IMG/VR virus record: IMGVR_UViG_3300010389_000032 | Span: 1 to 44,936 of that record | DNA from: a virus | Strand: one strand, 5' to 3' | DNA length: 44,936 bases | Shown here: one piece after another, positions 40,337 to 44,936 of the stretch | Layout of the letters: every line of letters begins with the position of its first letter | Numbering within the stretch: position 1 is the first letter of the stretch | The notes under the pieces: model-generated | The model's input: only the letters and a program-made list of their open reading frames with translations | Database searches by the model: none | What the model was told of the DNA's origin: nothing | Made by a program: the position numbers and the translations under genes

Positions 40337-40626
40337 TCTACCGGCAACGGATATCTATTGCAAGCCCATATTTTGCCCCGTTGTGAGTTATCGCCAAACA
40401 AGTAAAGAATCGTGGGCGCGCGCGGTTACATCATAACCGAACAAGAGTAAACCCATAAAATAGCCTATTTACATAACCCGATTCGCTCTGATATTCTGGG
40501 AGTGAACCGACTCACGAATCACCGAATCACTGGCTGCAACATTTCAACGCGGGAATCAACATGATTTTACTCGCCCCATGGTTGTTCTATTTTTGGTTGT
40601 ATTCATATGTCTGAATGTAACTTGTG

Positions 40627-40712
40627 GTTGTGCAACCTATGGATGTATTCAGATATTACCATAAGTTGTGCAACCCATGGATGTATTCAGATATTACCAT
40701 AAGTTGTGCAAC
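40627..40712. repeat. 38-bp direct repeats with GTTGTGCAAC boxes
   Basis: GTTGTGCAAC starts at 40627, 40665 and 40703, exactly 38 bp apart. Between boxes the sequence ATGGATGTATTCAGATATTA is repeated. The first box extends to GGTTG-TG-CAACC, a short dyad. Iterons of this kind are found at replication origins and operators. Confidence 0.6.
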
Positions 40713-40748
40713 TTCGGGTTGTGCGAGGGTCAACCTATGCGTGTGATA

Positions 40749-40910
40749 CCCCACGAGAAAATTGCTTTCAATGGACCCCACGAGAAAATTGCTTTCAATG
40801 GACCCCACGAGAAAATTGTTCGCTTGACCCCCGACGTGATAATCACAGCTAAAACACCCCACGTGAAAATTGTTCGCCAAATATCCCACGGCGGAAATGT
40901 TCGTCAAACC
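40749..40910. repeat. 27-bp tandem repeat array
   Basis: Six units start at 40749, 40776, 40803, 40830, 40857 and 40884. Units 1 and 2 are identical and the others diverge. The core is CCCCACGWGAAAATTG. Because 27 is a multiple of three, both strands stay open: the minus strand repeats a nonapeptide ending NFLVG and the plus strand one beginning PHEKI. The array may be an iteron set beside the 38-bp repeats or a remnant of a repeat protein. It lies directly before the rightward early genes. Confidence 0.6.
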
Positions 40911-40927
40911 CCAAGATAGGAATGAAG

Positions 40928-41059
40928 ATGAGATATGAACTAAGAGATGAAGATAGTATGTTGTTTGCGGTATGGACATTCAAGACTGAAGCACAATATA
41001 AGAGAGCAAGGCAGAGACTTAGCCAGAAGATCACTTGGAATCGTGTGAAAGGAGCCTAA
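40928..41059 (+). CDS. Small hypothetical protein (43 aa)
   Basis: The frame starts at ATG 40928 with AGGA six bases upstream; an in-frame ATG at 40922 is too close to that site. The protein (MRYELRDEDSMLFAVWTF...) ends in a basic helix, RARQRLSQKITWNRVKGA. It is the first gene of the rightward early block and ends four bases before the hydrolase gene. No family is recognised. Confidence 0.6.
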   Translation: MRYELRDEDSMLFAVWTFKTEAQYKRARQRLSQKITWNRVKGA

Positions 41060-41063
41060 GAAT

Positions 41064-41456
41064 ATGACAGAGTTAATGTGCTTGGCTGTCGCTATCTTCT
41101 TCGAGGCAAGGGGAGAGCCACATACAGGGCAAGAGATGGTCGCTGAGGTGGTAATGAACCGTGTAGAACACCATAAGTTCCCAGATACCGTATGTGATGT
41201 AGTCTATGAACCTCGTCAGTTCAGCTTTACCCATGATGGTATACCTGATAGCCTAGATGCTTATAAGTTACCAGAGGACCGTAGAATGGCTGACAAGGCT
41301 ATCGTTATGGCTCATGAGTTTTTGAGTGGTTATCGTTTTGGGGCTACTTCTACTCATTTTCATGCAGATTATGTCGAACCTTTTTGGACTAACCATTATG
41401 AGTTTGATGGACTTGTAGGTTCTCACCTGTTTTATACCTGTTACGACTTATGCTAG
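41064..41456 (+). CDS. SleB-type cell wall hydrolase
   Basis: This is a 130-residue protein with the hydrolase_2 (SleB) signature: LAVAIFFEARGEPHTGQEMV with catalytic Glu, AEVVMNRVEHHKFPDTVCDV, and QFSFTHDG. It degrades peptidoglycan glycan strands. It has no signal peptide and lies among early genes, far from the M15 endolysin. It may act in entry or remodelling rather than final lysis, or be a second lysin. GGAG precedes the ATG by nine bases. Confidence 0.85.
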   Translation: MTELMCLAVAIFFEARGEPHTGQEMVAEVVMNRVEHHKFPDTVCDVVYEPRQFSFTHDGIPDSLDAYKLPEDRRMADKAIVMAHEFLSGYRFGATSTHFHADYVEPFWTNHYEFDGLVGSHLFYTCYDLC

Positions 41457-41469
41457 TCCTAAGTTTGTG

Positions 41470-41499
41470 TTGACAAAGACTAACGAATCACGCTAGAGT
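41470..41499 (+). promoter_or_regulatory. Sigma-70-like promoter of small early genes
   Basis: TTGACA at 41470-41475 and TAGAGT at 41494-41499 are 18 bases apart. A TAACGAATCA box sits in the spacer. The promoter stands 28 bases before the ATG of the next gene and after the hydrolase stop. A host polymerase could use it early in infection. Confidence 0.6.
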
Positions 41500-41526
41500 A
41501 AACACATAAGCAGTAAGGAGACTAAC

Positions 41527-41673
41527 ATGAGAGTTTGGGTAATCACTAACCACCACAATGAGTTTGTCGCTGTCATTGGTGACTATCTTGAAGCGATGAA
41601 CATGGTAGAGAAGCTGGAGAGAACTGGAGAATACCCTATTGACAGCCTCTATGTAGACGAATATACTATCTGA
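41527..41673 (+). CDS. Small hypothetical protein (48 aa)
   Basis: The frame starts at ATG 41527 with AAGGAG upstream. The protein MRVWVITNHHNEFVAVIGDY has a beta hairpin followed by a helix (LEAMNMVEKLER), ending DSLYVDEYTI. It is the first gene after the sigma-70-like promoter. The function is unknown. Confidence 0.65.
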   Translation: MRVWVITNHHNEFVAVIGDYLEAMNMVEKLERTGEYPIDSLYVDEYTI

Positions 41674-41693
41674 GAAACAGAAGGAATCACAAG

Positions 41694-41906
41694 ATGCAAG
41701 TCAAAGAGATGTTGAACCAGATTGGTTATGGTCGTGAGTTTACGGTTACTTTCGTCAAGAAGGATGGCACTGAGCGTAAGATGCGCTGCATGATGGAACC
41801 CCCTACTGGCCCTATCAAGAACCCTGATGTCGTCCCTGTCATGGATCTCGACAAAGGTGCTTGGAGGTCTTTCCGTATTGACAGTGTAGTCAGTCTCGCG
41901 GTATAA
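41694..41906 (+). CDS. Small SH3-like fold protein (DUF2693-like)
   Basis: This is a 70-residue protein. EFTVTFVKKDGTERKMRCMM and the end WRSFRIDSVVSLAV match small phage proteins described as SH3-like (DUF2693 type). They are common early genes without a defined role. GAAGGAA precedes the ATG. Confidence 0.65.
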   Translation: MQVKEMLNQIGYGREFTVTFVKKDGTERKMRCMMEPPTGPIKNPDVVPVMDLDKGAWRSFRIDSVVSLAV

Positions 41907-41947
41907 CAGAATCATACGTAACAGCTTGAGATAAAAGGAGAATCGTT

Positions 41948-42139
41948 ATGATGCTTTATGTAGTTTTTCAGAAGACCAAGTGGCTCAACCGTGAGACTAT
42001 GGTCGGGGTCTTCTTGACTGAGGGTGACGCTGAGTGGTTTGCAGACCAAGCCCTCAAGGGAGGCCCCGAAGTAAGGATCAAGGAGGTTTCCGCATGGGAA
42101 CAATGGTCAGAGATCAGGAAGAAGGCCACAGCGAAATGA
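41948..42139 (+). CDS. Small hypothetical protein (63 aa)
   Basis: The frame starts at ATG 41948 with AGGAG seven bases upstream. MMLYVVFQKTKWLNRETMVG and FLTEGDAEWFADQAL give a strand-strand-helix pattern similar to the products at 41527 and 42349, which also start with a short beta pair and mention D-A-x-x-F-type helices. These may be distant paralogues. The stop overlaps the next start (ATGA). Confidence 0.6.
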   Translation: MMLYVVFQKTKWLNRETMVGVFLTEGDAEWFADQALKGGPEVRIKEVSAWEQWSEIRKKATAK

Positions 42140-42228
42140 TTGGATTGTATGAGGAAGACCTTGAGATTGACTACGTTGACTGGAACTTTATCCTGAATAG
42201 GATCTTAGGGGGCTTTTACGAATGCTGA
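42136..42228 (+). CDS. Very small protein (30 aa)
   Basis: ATG 42136 overlaps the preceding stop (ATGA). The peptide MIGLYEEDLEIDYVDWNFIL ends in GGFYEC. It is coupled on both sides, which supports it, but its size limits certainty. No longer start upstream is needed. Confidence 0.45.
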   Translation: MIGLYEEDLEIDYVDWNFILNRILGGFYEC

Positions 42229-42356
42229 CGCCAACTTATGAAGATGCACTACAAGAAGCTATCACTCTTTTGCTTAGGTCTGGTAGATTTAGTAAGGCAT
42301 ACAAGCTAGAAGAACTTAAGTCTAAACTTGAGCATTTGGAGAGCCTCTATGAGTAA
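42222..42356 (+). CDS. Small helical protein (44 aa)
   Basis: The frame begins at ATG 42222 inside the preceding gene's end and finishes eight bases into the next gene. It encodes a helical peptide (YEDALQEAITLLLRSGRFSK, then KLEELKSKLEHLESL) that could form a coiled coil. No family is recognised. Confidence 0.5.
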   Translation: MLTPTYEDALQEAITLLLRSGRFSKAYKLEELKSKLEHLESLYE

Positions 42357-42615
42357 TGATTGGGCTGTATATGTGGGCTACCAGATGGTATCTGACAGGG
42401 ATGTAGCTTGTGCTATCTTTTTGTCAGAGATTGATGCCCTAGAGTTCGTGGCTTGCTCTGAATATGAGCGATACTACCGTAGGCTTGAGGCTAGTTTTGA
42501 TGTCGTTGTAGCTTGGACCCACATCACTCGGCATGAGACCCTTGAGTTGACACCTGATGAGGAATCACCTATCTTCAGTGTTATCGAGGGTGGCAAACGA
42601 GACCCTAAGTTCTGA
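42349..42615 (+). CDS. Small hypothetical protein (88 aa)
   Basis: ATG 42349 overlaps the previous gene by eight bases. WAVYVGYQMVSDRDVACAIF followed by LSEIDALEFVACSEYERYYR has the same strand-strand-helix order as the product at 41948. The C-terminus is acidic then basic. Function unknown. Confidence 0.6.
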   Translation: MSNDWAVYVGYQMVSDRDVACAIFLSEIDALEFVACSEYERYYRRLEASFDVVVAWTHITRHETLELTPDEESPIFSVIEGGKRDPKF

Positions 42616-42626
42616 AAGGAAATCTT

Positions 42627-43790
42627 ATGATTGTTAATGGGTACACTATTGAGCCAAAGTCTAACCTTAGACGGGCTTACCTTTATGGGGCTAACCTTGA
42701 AGGGGCTAACCTTAGAGGGGCTAACCTTGAAGGGGCTAACCTTAGAGGGGCTAACCTTAGAGGGGCTAACCTTTATAGGGCTTACCTTGAAGGGGCTAAC
42801 CTTAGAGGGGCTAACCTTGAAGGGGCTAACCTTAGAGGGGCTAACCTTAGAGGGGCTAACCTTTATAGGGCTTACCTTGAAGGGGCTAACCTTAGAGGGG
42901 CTAACCTTGAAGGGGCTAACCTTAGAGGGGCTAACCTTAGAGGGGCTAACCTTGAAGGGGCTAACCTTAGAGGGGCTTACCTTTATGGGGCTAACCTTGA
43001 AGGGGCTAACCTTGAAGGGGCTAACCTTAGAGGGGCTAACCTTAGAGGGGCTTACCTTTATAGGGCTAACCTTAGAGGGGCTAACCTTGAAGGGGCTAAC
43101 CTTAGAGGGGCTTACCTTTATGGGGCTAACCTTGAAGGGGCTAACCTTGAAGGGGCTAACCTTAGAGGGGCTAACCTTAGAGGGGCTTACCTTTATAGGG
43201 CTAACCTTAGAGGGGCTAACCTTGAAGGGGCTAACCTTAGAGGGGCTTACCTTTATGGGGCTAACCTTGAAGGGGCTAACCTTGAAGGGGCTAACCTTAG
43301 AGGGGCTAACCTTAGAGGGGCTTACCTTTATAGGGCTAACCTTAGAGGGGCTAACCTTGAAGGGGCTAACCTTAGAGGGGCTTACCTTTATGGGGCTAAC
43401 CTTGAAGGGGCTTACCTTTATAGGGCTAACCTTAGAGGGGCTAACCTTGAAGGGGCTTACCTTTATAGGGCTAAACTACCGCACTTTCAGATTTGCCCCC
43501 AAGAAGGTTCTTTCATAGCCTACAAGAAGACCACAAAGGGTGTCGTTAGGCTCCTGATTACTGAGGACGCAAAAAGGACTAACAGTCTCACAGGTCGTAA
43601 GTGCAGGGCCTCTAAGGCAATCGTCCTTGATGGTGACGGAGTAGGTGGGACCGGGACACATCATCAATCTCTTGTATACGATGTAGGTGCTACTCTCTTG
43701 TGTGAAGACTATGATGATGACATTCGCGTAGAATGCACCAAAGGTATCCACTTTTTCATGACTAAAGAAGAAGCTGAAGAGTGGAGTTGA
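42627..43790 (+). CDS. Giant pentapeptide-repeat protein with DUF5758-like C-terminus
   Basis: This is a 387-residue protein. From about residue 13 to 282 it consists of some 53 pentapeptides of the A(N/Y)L type, for example EGANL, RGANL, YGANL, RGAYL. These should form a right-handed square beta-helix. The last 105 residues (FQICPQEGSFIAYKKTTKGV ... HFFMTKEEAEEW) resemble the DUF5758 domain. At DNA level the 15-bp units are nearly identical, with 135-bp and 90-bp higher-order repeats, indicating recent expansion. Related helices can mimic DNA; whether this one binds gyrase or another protein is unknown. AAAGGA precedes the ATG. Confidence 0.85.
   Translation: MIVNGYTIEPKSNLRRAYLYGANLEGANLRGANLEGANLRGANLRGANLYRAYLEGANLRGANLEGANLRGANLRGANLYRAYLEGANLRGANLEGANLRGANLRGANLEGANLRGAYLYGANLEGANLEGANLRGANLRGAYLYRANLRGANLEGANLRGAYLYGANLEGANLEGANLRGANLRGAYLYRANLRGANLEGANLRGAYLYGANLEGANLEGANLRGANLRGAYLYRANLRGANLEGANLRGAYLYGANLEGAYLYRANLRGANLEGAYLYRAKLPHFQICPQEGSFIAYKKTTKGVVRLLITEDAKRTNSLTGRKCRASKAIVLDGDGVGGTGTHHQSLVYDVGATLLCEDYDDDIRVECTKGIHFFMTKEEAEEWS
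42976..43380 (+). repeat. Three 135-bp higher-order repeats within the pentapeptide gene
   Basis: The CTTACCTTTATGGGG junction recurs at 42976, 43111, 43246 and 43381, exactly 135 bp (nine pentapeptides, 45 residues) apart. Before this, a 90-bp unit (six pentapeptides) is repeated at about 42771 and 42861. All are multiples of the 15-bp unit, so length changes keep the frame. Confidence 0.85.
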
Positions 43791-43801
43791 AAGGAAACCA
43801 A

Positions 43802-44068
43802 ATGTCTGAATACCAAGTAGAACTGGACCATGACGCAGAACTATATCTGGTAGAGGCTAACCTTGAGTGGCCCGGAACCTATGATATTTTTGTCGAAGGG
43901 TCTGGACGGGAATGCTTTGAGGTAACAGAAGAGCCTACGTTTGGTGAATGGATAGTGTCTCGTTATGATGAAGACATCGAACTGAGGAACCTTAAATCAT
44001 GGGACGTAGAAATCACGAAGAAAGCAGAGAAGATCATGAGGGAAATCTACTGGAACACAATCGCATGA
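43802..44068 (+). CDS. Small acidic hypothetical protein (88 aa)
   Basis: The frame starts at ATG 43802 with AAAGGAAA upstream; an earlier in-frame start overlaps the pentapeptide gene and is less likely. The protein is acidic (VELDHDAELYLVEANLEWPG, SRYDEDIEL) with a C-terminal helix, EITKKAEKIMREIYW. No family is recognised. The stop overlaps the next start. Confidence 0.6.
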   Translation: MSEYQVELDHDAELYLVEANLEWPGTYDIFVEGSGRECFEVTEEPTFGEWIVSRYDEDIELRNLKSWDVEITKKAEKIMREIYWNTIA

Positions 44069-44202
44069 AAACCGCTAGAGAGATCATAGAAGCCAGACTT
44101 GGACGTAAACTTCCACCTGTCGCTAACATGGCACCTGATGAACGAGATGCTGTCAAGAGGCTGGCGATACAACTAATCAAGAATAGGAAATCTAATGAGT
44201 GA
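44065..44202 (+). CDS. Small basic helical protein (45 aa)
   Basis: ATG 44065 overlaps the previous stop (ATGA). The protein MKTAREIIEARLGRKLPPVA followed by DERDAVKRLAIQLIKNRKSN is basic and helical, perhaps nucleic-acid binding. It overlaps the next gene by eight bases. Function unknown. Confidence 0.55.
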   Translation: MKTAREIIEARLGRKLPPVANMAPDERDAVKRLAIQLIKNRKSNE

Positions 44203-44374
44203 CTTCAGGTATCCCGGACCCCCGACAGCGAAAGTTCTCAAGGAGGTAAACGACAAGATCACTGAACTGGAGTGGAATGATGGCCCCAAGCAGTTGATCG
44301 AGGATCTTGATAAACAACGTGCTATCCTTGAGCAGATGATAAAAGCAGGAGAGTTGTATGTCCCAGAGTTCTAG
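44195..44374 (+). CDS. Small hypothetical protein (59 aa)
   Basis: The frame starts at ATG 44195, overlapping its neighbour by eight bases, and ends 17 bases into the next gene. It has a proline-containing N-terminus (FRYPGPPTAKVL) and then a charged helix (QLIEDLDKQRAILEQMIKAG). No family is recognised. Confidence 0.55.
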   Translation: MSDFRYPGPPTAKVLKEVNDKITELEWNDGPKQLIEDLDKQRAILEQMIKAGELYVPEF

Positions 44375-44579
44375 TCCACTAAAAGCCATCAGAGCAAAGT
44401 GTTTGGATTGTTCTTTCAATGCCACGGAGGTTAGATTGTGTCCTGTCACCTCTTGCCCTATCTGGCCCTTTAGGTTTGGGAAAAATCCCTACATCAAACG
44501 TGAAATGACCGAAGAACAACGTCAAGCAGCAGCAGACAGGTTGAAGAAAGCAAGGGAGAAAAAGAATGACAACGATTAA
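44358..44579 (+). CDS. Small zinc-finger-like phage protein
   Basis: This is a 73-residue protein with C-x2-C (AKCLDCS) and C-x4-C (RLCPVTSCPIWPFRFGKNP), probably a zinc ribbon. The basic helical C-terminus ends in KKAREKKND. This type is widespread in phages of Proteobacteria and has no assigned function. It overlaps thyX by 14 bases. Confidence 0.7.
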   Translation: MSQSSSPLKAIRAKCLDCSFNATEVRLCPVTSCPIWPFRFGKNPYIKREMTEEQRQAAADRLKKAREKKNDND

Positions 44580-44936
44580 AGCTACCTACATTGACCACAT
44601 GGGTTCTGATCTATCTGTGGTGAATGCTGCTAGAGTGTCCTTTGGTAAGGTCTCTGATTGGGAGGAAGGCACAGAGGAAGATCATCATATCACTGAAGCA
44701 GGGGGTTGGAACTACGAAGAGACCTGCTATCTAAAGCTGTCCGAAAGAGACCAGAAACTTATCCGGTATCTAGCAAAGCACAATCATATCAGTCCCTTTG
44801 GTCATGCTTTTGCCAGTTTCCATGTGAAGGCTCCGATCTTTGTCGCTAGGCAGCTTGTAAAGCATAAGTTTTTGCGCTGGAATGAGGTATCCCGTCGATA
44901 TGTAGACGATGAACCTGAGTTTTATGTGCCTGATGT
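44566..44936 (+). CDS. thyX: Flavin-dependent thymidylate synthase (partial)
   Basis: The frame runs off the right edge. YIDHMGSDLSVVNAARVSFG at the start and HNHISPFGHAFASFHVKAPI are typical of ThyX. The signature RHRxxSxNExSxRY appears as KHKFLRWNEVSRRY, a variant in which the first Arg residues are Lys and the Ser is Arg. It makes dTMP from dUMP with FAD, using methylene-tetrahydrofolate. It complements the class II RNR encoded elsewhere in the window. Confidence 0.92.
   Translation, partial: MTTIKATYIDHMGSDLSVVNAARVSFGKVSDWEEGTEEDHHITEAGGWNYEETCYLKLSERDQKLIRYLAKHNHISPFGHAFASFHVKAPIFVARQLVKHKFLRWNEVSRRYVDDEPEFYVPD

Noticed and set aside
40181-40405. Plus-strand 74-codon frame in the gp88 leader
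   Set aside because: It starts at a non-ATG codon with no ribosome binding site and crosses the alternative hairpins. Its composition follows the GC-rich leader rather than codon preference.
40749-40910. CRISPR array
   Set aside because: The units are contiguous 27-bp tandem repeats that diverge gradually, with no unique spacers and no cas genes nearby.
40656-40979. Minus-strand 107-codon frame over the 27-bp repeats as a definite gene
   Set aside because: It overlaps the better supported rightward gene at 40928 and its ATG lacks a binding site. It is reported only as one reading of the repeat array.
42631-43518. A second long open frame (LTLEGL/LTLKGL repeats) across the pentapeptide gene
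   Set aside because: The 15-bp unit has no stop in this frame, so it is open by construction. There is no ribosome binding site or plausible start, and the pentapeptide frame has a recognised C-terminal domain.

Overview
This window is a 44.9 kb piece of a tailed double-stranded DNA phage genome (Caudoviricetes). It encodes a long non-contractile tail: there is a tape-measure protein, a tail tube protein and a G/GT tail assembly chaperone, but no sheath gene. Both edges cut through genes (a primase-helicase on the left, thyX on the right), so it is a fragment or an arbitrary cut of a circularly permuted genome. I see no integrase, repressor or tRNA gene. A DUF1127 protein, an adenosylcobalamin-dependent ribonucleotide reductase, a gp88-family protein and a terminase/portal/tail set typical of phages of marine Alphaproteobacteria make a Rhodobacterales-like host plausible. 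That host assignment is inference.

Layout. (1) 1-13747, plus strand: replication, nucleotide and DNA-modification genes. These are primase-helicase, a T7-type DNA polymerase split into separate exonuclease and polymerase genes, gp2.5-like ssDNA-binding protein, FEN-type 5' exonuclease, PD-(D/E)XK endonuclease, metallophosphoesterase, a PP-loop/PAPS-reductase-like enzyme, a methylase-like NPPF protein, a MazG-like pyrophosphohydrolase, two membrane proteins (one a VUT/YhhQ-type queuosine-precursor transporter), a DpdA-type DNA transglycosylase, DUF1127, class II RNR, a decayed HNH endonuclease and DUF3310. Most genes are coupled through ATGA, TAATG or TGATG overlaps. (2) 13734-38212, minus strand: the late operon. 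Read in its own direction it runs terminase small and large subunits, small virion proteins, a large LamG-like virion protein, portal, protease, scaffold, decoration protein, major capsid, connectors, tail tube, G/GT chaperone, tape measure, distal tail proteins, fibre, tail tip protein with a beta-propeller tail, then M15 endolysin, holin candidates and a u-spanin-like lipoprotein. (3) 38213-40927: a regulatory region dense in repeats and palindromes, with a small GC-richer minus-strand cassette (gp88 family) inside it. (4) 40928-44936, plus strand: small early genes, a SleB-type hydrolase, a huge pentapeptide-repeat protein and the start of thyX.

How it works together. A near-identical 35-bp element stands before the ssDNA-binding protein gene (pointing right) and before the late operon (pointing left). 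It is the best candidate for a shared phage promoter or control site. The two gene blocks converge near 13.74 kb, and each block's terminator lies inside the opposing operon. The most interesting biology is the pair transporter (8692-9222) plus DpdA (9266-9985). Together they suggest that the phage imports a 7-deazaguanine precursor and swaps it for guanine in its DNA, probably as protection against restriction. The second most interesting signal is a candidate structured leader RNA present twice (3246-3333 and 12186-12313), with a shared 26-nt 3' core that I could not assign to a known class.
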